Below the pieces are notes generated by a model that was not told the origin of the DNA, made no database searches, and saw nothing but the letters and a program-made list of their open reading frames with translations. A stretch of DNA of 64,000 nt, from NCBI GenBank assembly GCA_033977485.1, contig CM066983.1:104779080-104843079 (forward strand), read 5' to 3'. A program made the translations under genes and the position numbers. Position 1 is the stretch's first letter. Every line of letters begins with the position of its first letter. This stretch comes from Hydrangea macrophylla. Its lineage: Eukaryota > Streptophyta > Magnoliopsida > Cornales > Hydrangeaceae. Shown in pieces: positions 1 through 11,949 of this stretch.

Positions 1-459
1 TGTGGTTTGCCTGCGTGGGTCTGGGGGTCTTTTCTTGCTGCTTGGGGTGTTGGTTGGTGCCTCTGCCGGGGTCTTCTTGTTTGGTTCTGTGGGTTTTTTT
101 TCTTGCCTCCTGCTTGGGTATGTAGGTTTGCTGCTTTGATGCTTGCTGGGTTGCTTTCTGCTGCTGTCTGTGAGTGAGTTCAGTTCTGGCTTCGTGTGCT
201 TCTGCTGGTGTATGCTTCGAGAGGGGTGGTAAGGTCAGAGTTGTGGGGAGTGCCGCTGTCTAGCGTTGTTGGTGGGTGGTGTTCTTCGCTTCTTTAGCGG
301 TGTTGGTCGGAGAGCTTGGTAGCGGCCTTTGTTCTTGGGTTTCTCCGCTCTTGAGGTTTTGAGGCTGCTTTTTCTTTCAGTTTTGGTGCAGGTTTCTCTT
401 CTTGTTTTCAAAAAAAAAAAAGTGTATTTAACCCTTGTATTAAACCTCCTAATTTTCAT
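1..459. other. GT-rich non-coding stretch ending in an A-run
   Basis: The plus strand is strongly T/G-rich and closes with about twelve consecutive A at 410-421. Low-complexity DNA followed by an A-run could be the 3' end of an old non-LTR element, but I see no reverse transcriptase motif and no clear duplication. The open frame on the minus strand here is a product of the skewed composition (Lys/Arg/Thr-rich). Confidence 0.25.
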
Positions 460-659
460 ATAACAGTGACATATTCATGATAAATGAATAACAAAAGGGA
501 GAAGTGTTTCTCAAACCAAACCTCAAGTGAGTTGTGTAATTTTTAGATCCAAGAGAGAAATCGCTATTTTTTTTTTGACAATGTAATAATGATCCCTAAT
601 TTTTTTTTTACTGTTGCCAATTATTATCTTCTGGAAGTACATGGTTCTATTTATAATAC

Positions 660-792
660 GAGTAATATTTGGGGTACTAAGAAATTCCACTAACGTTCAT
701 ACCCACACTCTATCTCTCTCTTAGTGGCACTAGGAGACAGAGAGTGTGGGTGTTAGTGTTAGTGGAATTTGTTAGTGCCCCTAGCATTGTTG
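660..792. mobile_element. Hairpin MITE, Mutator-like TSD (family M1, copy 1)
   Basis: The two halves are near-complete inverted repeats: the left arm holds CCACACTCTATCTCTCTC and the right arm GAGAGTGTGGGTG, ending in GCATTGTTG. It is flanked by a direct repeat TTTATAATAC(G) at 650-660 and 793-803. A 9-11 bp duplication with long terminal inverted repeats and no coding capacity fits a non-autonomous Mutator-like element. A second copy lies at 35532-35697. Confidence 0.85.
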
Positions 793-803
793 TTTATAAT
801 ACG

Positions 804-851
804 CATATGATTTTAACTCCTTCAATGATCATATATATACCTACTGTATAC

Positions 852-884
<33 letters not shown>

Positions 885-1915
885 ACATACCCACTCTAGA
901 GAACCTAGTGGCGCATTTGCTGTAACTCAAGTATGGTTGTATTGAATTCCATATATACCGGAATCGCTAAGAATTATTGCTAAGCGACGGACTTGGTATC
1001 CACTAGAATTTTTGGTGGGGTTGGCTACAGGCATCTAAAGGGATAGGTCCGATAGGATATGAATTTAATTCACAAAAGTTAGATCTAGATCTGTTAATAA
1101 TTTTATTATTTAAATTTGCTTTAATTATTCGTTGAATCTGTGTTATTTAATTCATATCTAGATTTGATTGAATTTGGATATTCGAATCCGTTTGTCGGAT
1201 CCAAAACGGAATTAAACTTTTTTTTTTTGGATCACTCCAAAACGGAAACTTAGTTGCTTATATATAGAGTAATATTTGGGACACAACCTTCATACAAATT
1301 TCATACAACCTCTCCAAAAGATGTGTCTATCTCGTGTGATGTCATTGGACCCCACAGTGATACAAGAAAGAGATAGGCACATCTTTTGGGGAGGTTGTAT
1401 GAAAGTTGTATGAAGGTTGTGTCCCAAGTATTACCCTTATATATATTCTAGTATTGTCATAGAAACTATAGTTCTTATTATTTTTCTCTATGCATACACA
1501 AAAATCAATCAACGTTTAACCCATCAATATACTTGATTATATAGAAAAATTCTATCTTTAAATCAAAATAATATTCCACTGAAATAAAATATGTATAATC
1601 TAGTGTATATTATATACGTTGTTTAATTTTATATATAATAGTAATCTTATCTAGTGTATTGTATGTATATTTTTGTGCATAGTTTATTGTTATTCGAATT
1701 TGAATCTTAGGCAGATCGGATACCATAAAATCATATTCAATCTGTCAACCTAACATTCTAAATAGATATGGATATGGATCTAAAAAAAGCTCATATCCAT
1801 AAAAAAGTACTGGATCCGAATCGAATCCGAGCCAAAATTTGGTCCATTGACAAGCCTAATTGGGTCAAGCTATAACTTAACCGACTTGAGAGAGTGCTTG
1901 CAGTCGCAGTCCCTA
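804..1915. other. AT-rich intergenic DNA with possible old hAT-like remnants
   Basis: Outside the MITE at 1267-1436, this holds TA microsatellites (844-890) and degenerate GGATCC/GGATAT-rich segments near 1180-1260 and 1760-1830. Around 1840-1855 a TTGACAAGCCTA string, read on the minus strand, resembles a hAT-type end, but I could not pair it with a second end. No gene is visible. Confidence 0.3.
1267..1436. mobile_element. Hairpin MITE, 9-bp TSD (family M2, copy 1)
   Basis: A 170-bp fold-back element. The left end GAGTAATATTTGGGACACAA pairs with the right end, which reads GGGTAATACTTGGGACACAA on the minus strand, and the arms continue inward for about 60 bp. The 9-bp duplication TTATATATA sits at 1258-1266 and 1437-1445. 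There is no coding capacity. A related copy with a similar TIR core lies at 18822-18974, and a more distant one at 37032-37232. Confidence 0.85.
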
Positions 1916-1924
1916 TTTTGCAAC

Positions 1925-2080
1925 GAGTAATGATTGGTGCACATAAAGTGTGTATATAAAGATCTAGACCATTCATTTCAGTGGATCCCATATATGCAGG
2001 TACGGATCCACTGAAATAAATGACCCAAGTTTTTATATACACACTTTATATACATATTTTATGTGCACATAGCATTACTC
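1925..2080. mobile_element. Hairpin MITE (family M3, copy 1)
   Basis: Starts GAGTAATGATTGGTGCACAT and ends in its inverse around ATGTGCACATAGCATTACTC. The central arms contain CATTTCAGTGGATC and its inverse. The flanks TTTTGCAAC and TTTTACAAT (1916-1924, 2081-2089) form an imperfect 9-bp duplication, suggesting an old insertion. Homologous to 4239-4394. Confidence 0.8.
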
Positions 2081-2217
2081 TTTTACAATCTATCTATTCT
2101 TTTTGCTAAGAGCAATCTATCTATTCCTCTCTTATCATAATTGGTCCTAAAGATTATACTAGTCGCGTCTCACCTCCAAGTAATTAAAGATTGTCGTGGT
2201 CGCCCCCCTACCCTTTA

Positions 2218-2500
2218 AAATTGAGAAGGTGAAAAAAAAAAAAAAAGTACTTCCTCATTTTAGACTTATTAAATTTAAAGGATAGTTAATTTTTTATTTT
2301 GGTCAAAAGTTAATAACCAGTGAAACTTAATCGGATTAAATATCTATATTTTAAAAGTTATATAAAATTTTTATGTGAAATATTACATTACTAGTTCAAT
2401 TTTTTATAAAATTATGTAAAATTTCACATAACCTTTATAATATTTTAACTTCTCACAAAAATAAAAAAAACGAGTTGGACTAAATACTAAAAAAAAAAAA
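2218..2500. repeat. AT-rich repeat shared with 56880-57160
   Basis: The A-run, a TTATTAAATTTAAAGGA segment, a TTTTATTTTGGTCAAAA segment and the ATGT(A/G)AAATTTCACATAA palindrome recur in the same order inside the TIR element at 56430-57345. I see no terminal inverted repeats here, so this may be an internally related or deleted copy. No ORF. Confidence 0.55.
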
Positions 2501-2758
2501 AATCTACTCCTTTAAAAGACATTTGACTCATATACACAACCCCAAATATATGTATATTTATATATATATATATATACCCACTACAGAGAACTTACCAATT
2601 CAATCAAAACCAAATCACTGCCATAATACCAGCCTATCGTGGATGAAGAAAACATACAAGAATCAGCTTTATTTGATGGAACTTTCACATATGTAAAAAT
2701 CGACTGATCACATATTCGAGGATGGATGACTCCTTATGAACACCACCTTCTAATTAAG

Positions 2759-2932
2759 AATAGTGTTATGTACACTTCAAAATTCACACTGAAATTTACA
2801 TAGGATAATAGTGGTCGTTGATTTTGGTGGAATCCATGTGAGACTCACGTGAAACCCACAAAAGTCCTTCCGAAATCGAAATCAACGACTACGATTATCC
2901 TGTATGAATTTTGGAGTGTGCCTAACATTATT
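2759..2932. mobile_element. Hairpin MITE (family M4)
   Basis: The arms pair: left AATAGTGTTATGTACACTTC against the minus-strand reading of the right end, AATAATGTTAGGCACACTCC. Inner arms around GGATAATAGTGGTCGTTGAT and its inverse extend the stem. I could not find a clean target duplication. The end motif recurs at 20890-21084. Confidence 0.65.
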
Positions 2933-4228
2933 GTCAAACTAATGCGTATTCACGTAGTGAAAACTTCAAAGGTGAAAAATATTATTTTGTGCGCGCGCGT
3001 GTGTGAGAGTGAGAGAGAGAGATTCACCAATATTTCTGTACCTTCTTATTAATACTCTAGTGGGATAATCTCAACAGTCCTCCTAGTGGCTTCAGCATTC
3101 CAGCCGTGCTTCACTCGTCCGTCTTTCTTCTTCCTCTTCGATCTTTTTCGGCCTTTTGAACTGTTTCTGTTTGGTTGCGAGGAAAACTTCAAAAATGGAA
3201 ATTATATAAGAGAAAAGAAATTAAACGCAAACATTAGCACATGTACCAAATAATGAAATTAAGACAACACCTTATAAAGTTGGGCAAAATGGATTACTAG
3301 CTTCCTTCAACGCGACTTATTTTTTTTTTTTTTTTTTTTCTCTCAAGTTATGATGAGAAGTGAGTAAGACTCCAATGTCTTATCAGTCAATAAACGTGTA
3401 TATATAAACAAAAAAGGGTATAGCTAGCCAACGTATTCATAAGCCACCAAACACTCCGCTCCATGATCTTACGAGTTGCCCTCTTTGACCATTTTTAGTC
3501 ATACTTAAGTACAAGTGGATATTTTTTGTTAGCCAAAATTTGATCCTTCTTGTACCGTTTAGACTGTTTAGTATTCGTCTTGTATTGGTTACGGATATTA
3601 AATTATTAATAGAACAATATTAATACAATAAGCACTTTTGGCAATGTATTACATTTAATGAGGCCTTATTAAATAATGAAAGTAAAAGACAAGTAGGGAA
3701 TATTTTTTTTTTCGGAAAATAAAAAAAAAATTAAAAAAAAATAATTTTAAAAAAAGGGAAGAGAAAATGAAGAATTAATAAATTTGAACGAAAAGGAAAG
3801 AGAAAATGAAGAAAAGAAATTAGAGGACTCTTTTTGGTTGAGGAAACGATAAAGGAAAGAGAGAATAAACGAAGAAGAGGAATTATTTTGGCTTAAAAGA
3901 TGAGAGTTTTTACTTTTCTCTAATTATCCTCTAGCTATGTTATCAAAAAAAAAAATTCCTCTAGCTCTCTCTCCAAACACACCTATCACTATGAAATCAA
4001 TCTTTTTTCTTTTTCTTTTCTTTTCTTATTCTTTTTTTTTTTTTTTTTTTGGCCTGTGACGAGATCAATCCTACCACTCAATATTAATCCCCGTAATAAC
4101 CCATAATTATTTATTTATTATATGCATATCACTTGCGAGACCCCATGTGTGACATTAATTAGTACCTTAATATGTGGGCTTATGTTGTTCAATGGCATTT
4201 TGATTAAATGTAGTGAACTCAATGGGTA
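2933..4228. other. Intergenic DNA, no gene seen
   Basis: Contains a CGCG/TGTG/GAGA microsatellite run near 2990-3022, poly-T at 3320-3339 and 4030-4050, and A-rich stretches around 3700-3960. No transposon ends, protein-coding signal or RNA gene could be supported. Confidence 0.3.
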
Positions 4229-4238
4229 TAATTATAAG

Positions 4239-4394
4239 GGTAATGTTACGTGCACATAAAGTGTACACATAAAGATTTGGGTCATTCATTTCGGTGGGGT
4301 CTATGCCTGTATACATGAGACTTATCGAAATGAATGACTCAGATCTTTATATGCACACTTTATGTGCACATTTTATACGCACCAATCATTACTC
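4239..4394. mobile_element. Hairpin MITE, 10-bp TSD (family M3, copy 2)
   Basis: A 156-bp fold-back element with the perfect 10-bp duplication TAATTATAAG at 4229-4238 and 4395-4404. The arms contain TTCATTTCGGTGGGG and its inverse. The right end carries ACCAATCATTACTC, as in copy 1. The left end is slightly shortened relative to the right. Confidence 0.88.
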
Positions 4395-4404
4395 TAATTA
4401 TAAG

Positions 4405-5260
4405 TAAAAAATTGGTTTGATAGTCAATGGTCTTGGCTGTAAATGAAAGGGAAATGTTAAGTAGTAAAAAATACATGGGGAATCCACATTAATGAAAAGG
4501 TAGATGTAAATCTCACTCATTTATTTCTATTTCTGACTATTTTTAACTCTTTAAACAACCCTAAATAAAAATGCATCTTGAACAAATTTACGTGTGTTTT
4601 TATTAGATGGAGTAATACTAAGTACACCTAAATGGAAAACCTAAACTATCTACATGTTAATGTGAATTTTCAAAATTATTTGTCCATTATTAAATAAAAT
4701 TCAAATTAATTTTAAAATTATCACAACACATCATTAAATGAATAGTTTAAGAGCCCCTTTAAATGGATCGAACATTAACGCTTAACATTTTTATGTATGC
4801 CTGAGGTTTAAAAGATGATTTTTTTCTCCAGCGGTGGGACCCAAAATTAAAAAAGTGATGGAGTCTTTTCTCCTCCCGTTTTCATTTTTCAGCCGGCAGC
4901 CATTCCCAATTTCCCACTACATTGACCTCGACATTTTCCCAGGCAAAAGGAGACTTGGACTCCATTTTAGGGGCCAATAAGGGCTTGTTTGCAAGTGCTT
5001 TAGAGACATGGTTATGTTTGCATCTTCAATTAAGTGCTTCAAGGTGGTATGTTTGGATTCTTGCTATGGGCTAGTTTGGGTGGTGTGATTTCGTCAAATC
5101 TACTGAAGTGGGGCTTACTTCCTTTATAGTACCCTTAAATTTGTTGTTATCGTATAAAAATGTCATAAAATCAATAATGAGATATATTTGTTAAAATTGG
5201 TTAATACTTTGTGGTTAACTGGATGAAAATTAGATGTGATTGTGTTTTTGAGGTTAGTTG
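4405..5260. other. Intergenic DNA, no gene seen
   Basis: AT-rich sequence between the MITE and the gypsy element. A GGGCTTGTTTGCAAGTG string near 4981 resembles the ends of the unclassified family at 39096, but no full element could be delimited. No coding signal. Confidence 0.3.
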
Positions 5261-5265
5261 TAATA

Positions 5266-7303
5266 TATAACACCGGCATTTGTGTTATTATATTTTATTA
5301 CATTGTCATGCATGATAATGTGATGCTTTGTGTCTTATAACACCTGTGAGAGTGAGCTTTGACTTACGAGTTGATTGGGTATCTGTGTTAGAGAACCCTC
5401 TGAGACGATGTGAATGAGAGTTTGGATGTTGTAAAGTTTATCCAAATATGAGATTTTCACTGTGGAATACTTAAATGTTTATCTGAAAATAAATGTTTAC
5501 CTGTGTATTTCAATAACTGTATTATTTCTGTTGTTAGTTTTAGTATCCTGGTAAGGACGAATTAACACGCTATTAATTTGGTAGGCTAATTAGCAACTTC
5601 GGAAAAGTCATATAAGAATTTGCGTTTTTGCAACCAAACGGAACTTAGTCAGAAACTTTATAATTTTGAGATTTCACTTTTAAAGGTATGAATTAGTTGT
5701 GTAGAAAGTTTCAGAGACTAATTAGGAGTTTTGAAAACTCGTGGGGAGGTAAACACAATTTTCAGAAGTGTTGCCTATATAGATAGAGATGACTTTCATG
5801 TTTTTATAAGTTCTTGACCTAAGTTTCAAAAAGAGGTCAAATGGAGATTTCAGTTGCTTAGAGCTTCACGATGCCAAACGACGTCCGTTCGTCCGCTGAT
5901 TTTTCATCAAATTTTGTATTCGATCTACTCAAGGTAAGGCCGTCGTTTTGGTACCTATTAGGCCTTGTTTGCTCAACTTTTCCGAAAAGTGATTTTTTAG
6001 AAGTTTTCATAAAAGTTGATATTTGAACTTTTGATCCATAGGAGTTATACTAGACGAACTTCTACATGTTCTTTGTGCACGGGTTTTCTTCGAATTTGTA
6101 TTATAGGAGCGTTATTCGGAGGTGAGTGATTCAACTATGTTGTTGGAATGATTCTTGACATGTATTCATGTTTTGTGTGAATAACATGTGTTAATTCATA
6201 GAGATATATTATGTAGTTCATATTGGGCAATAATATTGATAAGTAGGCCCAGTGAAATGTCTTATTTACCAAGAACATGGTGATATGTATTTGAGCATAT
6301 TAAGTTGCTTATTTGGGTCGAAGGAACACGTAGTTACCAAGCCATCTTGTGGAGCCGATATAGGCATTAAGGTCGCACGATTGAAGAAAAGAATCGTGGG
6401 TCTTACCCTTTCGTGTGAACTTATTGGCGAGGAGTCGCGGATTGGGAGTATGGATATATGTGGTTATTCAAATAACCATTTCAGGTGTTAATGCCAGCGA
6501 GGAATCGGGGAAGTGAGTACATGGGCTTGGGAGTTCAATTAGAAGATGACTTGTCATGTTTATCCCGTAGTTTTGTAATCGAATCGTCTATTTCATTTGT
6601 TTTGTTAAGGAACTTGTAATAGAAATGGATAATAGTCTTGTGTATGTTTTATTTTAGTTCGAAGTCCTGTAAGGAATTACTACGCCTGGTATTGACTTTG
6701 AAACCATGGTTTGGGTTGATTAAGTTACTGCGGAATCTGAACCCGGAGTTTATGTTTTGAAATGTTTTACTTGTCGACTTCATGTTTTGATTTAATGTTG
6801 AGATCGTTTGCGATCGCAAGGGTCACTTGACCTCAGGCAATATCCTAGTGCAAGAAGGATTGCTGTCAAGGGGTCATTCGACCGGTCGAAAGAGACAATT
6901 CGACCGGTCGAAAGAGACAGCTCGACCGGTCGAAGTGCCCTCTACTGTGAAGGATTATTGCCGAGGGGTCATCCGACCGGTCGAATGGGGCATCTCGACC
7001 GATCGAAACGACCCCTACATGAAAACTTTTTATACCCCTTCCGCAATTTATTTAAATGTTTTGATTGGTTCTTAGGTCACCTTTGGGACCCCTTTGAATA
7101 TAAATTCATTTGTTTCAAAATATAATTATGGTTTCAAATTTATACGGATTTTACCAGCTTCGGGTGTATTGTTTTAAAAGAGCGACTACTCGTTGTTATC
7201 TTTAAAGTTTTTTTTCTGCTGCTACAACTTTGAAATAAGTAGGAAGAGCCTCGGTGGCGTGCCACGGGTTTCGGTTCTACTATTGTGGGACCGGGCTGTG
7301 ACA
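5266..7303 (+). repeat. Gypsy A 5' LTR
   Basis: Runs from TATAACACC to GGGCTGTGACA and is repeated at 15392-17533. It is 2038 bp, about 104 bp shorter than its partner, mostly because a segment present in the 3' LTR near 16610-16725 is missing here between 6452 and 6470. It holds an extra palindrome unit near 6900. A weak TATA-like TTTTTATAC lies near 7026-7035. Confidence 0.92.
6877..7005. promoter_or_regulatory. CGACCGGTCG palindrome array in the gypsy A 5' LTR
   Basis: Five copies of the palindrome CGACCGGTCG (the first two extended to TTCGACCGGTCGAA, the last with one change) are centred near 6883, 6905, 6927, 6978 and 7000. Spacings are 22, 22, 51 and 22 bp. The array ends about 20-25 bp before the TATA-like string near 7026. 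Regular two-turn spacing suggests binding sites for a dimeric protein on one DNA face. That function is inferred. Confidence 0.75.
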
Positions 7304-7308
7304 TTTAG

Positions 7309-7320
7309 TGGTATCAAAGC
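7309..7320 (+). other. Primer-binding site, gypsy A
   Basis: TGGTATCAAAGC lies five bases after the LTR end and matches the usual plant initiator tRNA-Met complement TGGTATCAGAGC with one change. It primes minus-strand DNA synthesis in LTR retrotransposons. Confidence 0.85.
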
Positions 7321-7565
7321 TTTAGGTTTAGAACATTGGGAACGAGTGACGTTATATGCTGAGTGACGTCGAGTGGAGTGTATATTTATGACGATAATGT
7401 TGTTATCATTGTTGAAATTGTTTATATGTTAGAATTTGTTAATTATGATGATGATCTATGCATATATATATATATATATATATTGTGGCATGGCATGCAT
7501 AGTCTTTATGCATTGTACTCAACAAGGTAAATACTTGAAACATTTTGGCTGATCTGGTAAGAGAG

Positions 7566-8690
7566 ATGTCACCGCATTCGCGTATGGATCAGAGAGTAAA
7601 CATGGTGGGAGATTTTATTCTAGCTGTAAGTGAAAGAGATCAGATGAATGTTCAGGCTCCAACAGTTGAAATTCGTTATATCAATGCATCACCGGTACCG
7701 ATAGCTTAACACACCATCGTAGAGCAATTTCATAAACGGAAACCGACTTTGTATCACGAACAAGTTGACATAGACTTGGCCGATCATTAGATGATGGACA
7801 TGGAAGGACATTTTTGTACTGTGATATGTACCGACGAGTAGAAAATTATGTTATGATCCGATACGTTGATGGGCGAAGCATTGGATTGGTGGAATAATGT
7901 TCTAGAGCAAGGGAAGCCAACTACGTGGGAGGCATTTAAGGATGATTCAACAAGCGTTTCTTTTCGCAATCTGCATATACTCAGAAACACCAAGAGTTTA
8001 CAAGTTTAGTCCAGGGAGACATGACTGTGAGTGAGTATGTATCCCGTTACAATGCCTTGTTACGCTTTGGGAAAACTACCTTTCCGACTGTGGGGATAAG
8101 GCTCGTAAGTTTGAGGAAGGGTTAAGGAGAAAATTTGTAGCCGTGTGGACATGTTGCAACACCCGACTATTTCTCTAGTTGAGGAAGCTGCCCGTATTGT
8201 TGAGAAAAGTGTCGATCGCTATCCACAAGGACAACAAGGAAAGAGAGCAAATGACAATAGGGGCAAAAGCCAAAGAAATACGAAGAAACCGTTTACACAA
8301 GGTTCAGAATCGAACATGGGTAGTCAGGGAGGGAGTACGTTCGTAGGAGACTCGAGACCGTTATACCCGACATGTAACATGTGACACAGAGGAACCTGCT
8401 GTCAATTGAGCACGTGTTACCTATGTAAGCAATTAGGGCACATCTCCAGAAATTATCCTTTGAATGCAAATTCGACTACACCGAACACCACCTCGAATAC
8501 CAAGAGCTACAACCCAGAGATGGGAGGGAAATGTTTTGAGTGTGGCCAACTGGGACATATAGCGAAGAACTGTCCGAGTAAGACACAACCAAAAATGAGC
8601 ACCGGGGCATCGAGTATGCCGAGTGGATCGAAGGCAAGGCAACGAGTGGATAAAGGAAAGGGAGTCGAGCAACAAGGACGATACTTCCAG
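7566..8690 (+). pseudogene. gag: Gypsy A gag (capsid and nucleocapsid), broken
   Basis: Structural protein that packages element RNA. Conceptual reading in shifting frames shows gag-typical segments: MDMEGHF near 7793, GEALDWWNN near 7873, TWEAFK near 7923 and a MTVSEYVSRYNALL-like stretch near 8023-8060. Two zinc knuckles follow. The first (from about 8415) has its last Cys changed to Tyr (CX2CX4HX4Y). The second (from about 8532, CFECGQLGHIAKNC) is an intact CCHC. Several stops and frameshifts interrupt the N-terminal half, so no functional Gag can be made. The ATG at 7566 is a guess. Confidence 0.85.
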
Positions 8691-9505
8691 CTCAGGCCGG
8701 GGAATACGGATGATACCGTCGTATCAGGTATTCTTCCTATTTGTTCGTATCCTGCACGTATACTCATGGATTCTGATTCCACGCATTCATTTGTATCACG
8801 TGACTTTATTAAGCATTTATCTGTTAAGTCTGAACCGCTAGGATATGATTTGTGTGTATCATTGCCTAGTAGTGAACCGTTAGTAACTTCTTTGGTATTC
8901 AAGTCGTGTGAGATCAAGATAGGCGATAAGGTCTTGAGTGTTGATTTGATTCCATTGATAGTGAATTACTTTGATGTTAACTTGCGTATGGATTGGTTGT
9001 CGGTAAATCAAGCCAGAATTGATTGTGAACAAAAGCGAGTTAGTTTCTATCCATCAGGACAAGAAGAGTTTACTTTTCACGGTAAGGATGTGATCGTACC
9101 GCCGTACTTGATATCAATGATTTAAGCAAGAAAGATGCTGAAGAGAGGTTGTTCGGGTTTCTTATGTTCGATTATTGACACAAGAGTTCTTGGACCACTA
9201 AGAAAAGACATCCCAGTAGTTCGAGAATTTTTAGACGTTTTCCCAGATGAGTTACTCGATGTATTGATTGAAAGGGAGCTTGAGCTCACGATAGAGGTAG
9301 TAATAGGGTCACAACCGGTATTTAAAGCACCGTACCGAATGGCACCTGTAGAATTGAAAAAATTGAAAATTCAGTTAGAAGAACTGTTGGAAAAGGGTTT
9401 TATCCGACCGAGTGTTTCGCCATGGGGAGCTCTATTCTTGTTTTTTAAGAAGGATGGTACAATGCATATGTGCATCGACTATCGAGAGTTGAATAAGTTG
9501 GCCGT
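8691..9505 (+). pseudogene. pol: Gypsy A protease and N-terminal reverse transcriptase, broken
   Basis: Continues in the zinc-knuckle frame. The aspartic protease site near 8766-8785 reads LMDSDSTHSFVS, where the family usually has D-S/T-G-A: the Gly is Asp and the Ala is Ser, so activity is doubtful. One in-frame TAA at 9123-9125 then interrupts. The frame resumes unchanged into the reverse transcriptase N-terminus, with PYRMAP, EKGFIRPSVSPWG and the conserved MCIDYRELNKL near 9470-9500. Coding is cut at 9505 by the D1 insertion and continues at 12766. Confidence 0.9.
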
Positions 9506-11725
9506 TGTGGATACCGGGCTTCCACCGCTTCGTTGTGTTTTTGAAACTCGTTTGATTTTGAATCAAGGAAAGAGAAAAGGTCTGTTGAAAACAGATACAG
9601 AGTCGCCACTTGGTCTTTAGGGAACCAAGAAACCCAAATTTGACTCACCCAAATGGATAAAGGGCACCGGTCCTTCATAACCAAAGAACTTGGCTCGGGG
9701 TTTTGGTACGAGAGAGGAAGGAGCCTTTGTCGCGACTAAAACACCCTCACTCGCCCCGTCTCTTGACGGGCCTCAATTAGCATCCAAATAATCATCTTAT
9801 ACTATGTATGGTTCGGCAATTAATACTATGATAGTATATTACATTACATAAGAAACTTGAAATGGAAGATCTAAAGATAAGATATCATTCATAAGATCTA
9901 AATCAAATATCATACAATGTAAAGTGAAAGATCACACAAATAAACCTAGGAAAAATCGTCTATTCATATATCAAATAATCAAGACTTCCTAATCTAGAGG
10001 GGGGGGGACATGAATTGTTCTTGAAACAAATAAACAAAGAAATCAAAATATGCTTAGCAAGCTAGTATGATGCATGTTAATCCTTGAGAAAAGAAGATCC
10101 CTCAATCCCCGGGACGGATGAGAAAGAATGATTAGATCAAGGGGAAGCATGAACGTGTGATCGTGATCATTCCTTATAATCTTCTTAGATTAAGAGTTAC
10201 AAAAAAAACCCCAAATCTTGCATGAATGCAATGTATGTATCTAAAATGTGCAAAGGTTGTAGTGTGTTTTGGGTACATGGATTTCTAGAATGACTTAGAA
10301 GTCTAAAAAGTGTATGAATGAATGAATGAAATCATCATAGGATATGTACAAATGTAGTATGAAGTACTTCCTAGGATATGAACTAATTTGGAATACATAT
10401 GAGCATCAAATCAAAGAATGGAAGTTAAAATGTGCTTGATGTGAATAGTGGACAGAACAGTAACATGATCTTGCAAAAATGGAAAAGAGGGGTTAGGAAT
10501 GCTTTCAATGCATGATTTTTTATGGAGATGTTCCTTATTGTGTCTAGAATACAACCCAAAAAGCCAATCGTTAATAACTATCACAGATTGAGAGAAATCA
10601 TATAAACAATAGAGGTCACTCAGAAACAGAGTCCGTACTGTCGACTGAAATGTTGAAAAATCTTAGAAAATGGAAACGAGTGATCGAGGGGCCCATTTTA
10701 TACAGAAAGTTCCCTAAGACATAGAAGTTTAAGAGAAAAATAATTTGGGACCACCCCTTTTGGAAAATATTTCTGAAAAAGAAGTTGGAAATTAGCCAAG
10801 CTGCTGTGACAACAGAGGCAGAATGTTTGGAAGGAATGTTTGGGTCCAAATGGACCATTTTCAAGTACTTCCAAGTCAAACCAAAAATCATGGGTGTCCT
10901 TCAATGAGTTAGGAAGACTTTCCAAGTGGTCTTGCATCTATATGTTGAGTATTGACTTCTAGATAAATCTTTGAACTCAGCTCACTCACTGTTTTAACTC
11001 GATGTTTTGAAGATTTTTGAAAAAATAAGATTTTCTTTCTTGAAATCAAAATGAGAGGGATTGAGGGAGGTTTTGAAATAGAGATTTTGAAAGTGCATTT
11101 TTAATACTCAATAAAGATTATAACCACTCAAAATGTCAACATTCAACTCATCATCAAGAACCTCCAAGATTGTTGGAGAAACTTATTTTTATTTGAGCAT
11201 AACTTCAATACACTTCAAGGATACCTTGGAGGTATTGAAGTTATGATCATCATCTATCAAACATGTTTTTGAGGTCAAGAGTTACTATCCATAAGGATTC
11301 ACTCACCCCAAACTTCATGTCATCACTTAGATGATGATGAACTAGTAAGTAAATAAAGAAAAATCAAAAAGAAATGAGATAAGAAGAGATAAACAATAAA
11401 TAAACAAGCAAGTAGATGATGATCAATAGATGATATTCATGAAGCATGAGACTTGTAGATTGGTGTTTCACTTATATGTAATGACACTAGACATGGAAGA
11501 AACTTCCACTCTCTTGAATGCTCACTAAAATGGTGGTTGGGAGTACTGAATGTTGAAATAAATGAGAGTAATGTAGTAAAAACAAAGTTTAGAACTCACT
11601 TTTGTTTTGAAAATCCAAGAAGAAAGCTTATTTTCTCTCTATTCTAACCTTATCTCTACAACTTTCTCTCCCAAGCTTTCTCTAAACTTTTATTTGACTC
11701 CCCCCAAAATGAAGAGTAATGGAGT

Positions 11726-11736
11726 GTTTATATAGG
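11726..11736 (-). promoter_or_regulatory. TATA box of D1
   Basis: On the minus strand CCTATATAAAC matches the position and context of GCCTATAAAAG in D2. The sequence downstream on the minus strand becomes rich in AGAGAAAG and CTTTCTTC, like a 5' leader. It probably marks the LTR promoter. Confidence 0.5.
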
Positions 11737-11878
11737 CCAACTTGGGGTGGTTTTGGGATTTAGAAAGTATTCCCATTGGCTCCAAATATATGAAATCATA
11801 AAACTATGTCGTTTTGGTTTTTGATTAATCAAAATGGGACCACAAAACAAATTAAAAAAATACACTGCTCTGGAGGGG

Positions 11879-11917
11879 AGTGCCGCGGCGGCACTGGGCC
11901 AGTGCCGCGGCGGCACT
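11879..11917. promoter_or_regulatory. GTGCCGCGGCGGCAC repeat pair in D1
   Basis: Two copies of the near-palindrome GTGCCGCGGCGGCAC are centred at 11887 and 11909, 22 bp apart. They stand out in AT-rich DNA and sit about 145 bp upstream of the D1 TATA box on the minus strand. D2 has the matching array at 23436-23529. Confidence 0.6.
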
Positions 11918-11949
11918 GCTCCTCCCTCGTCTAGATAATGCTGTTTAAG

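Noticed and set aside
235..459. 74-residue basic frame on the minus strand
   Set aside because: It comes from GT-rich low-complexity DNA and shows no motif.
1791..2042. 83-residue frame on the minus strand
   Set aside because: It crosses the arm and boundary of a hairpin MITE (1925-2080).
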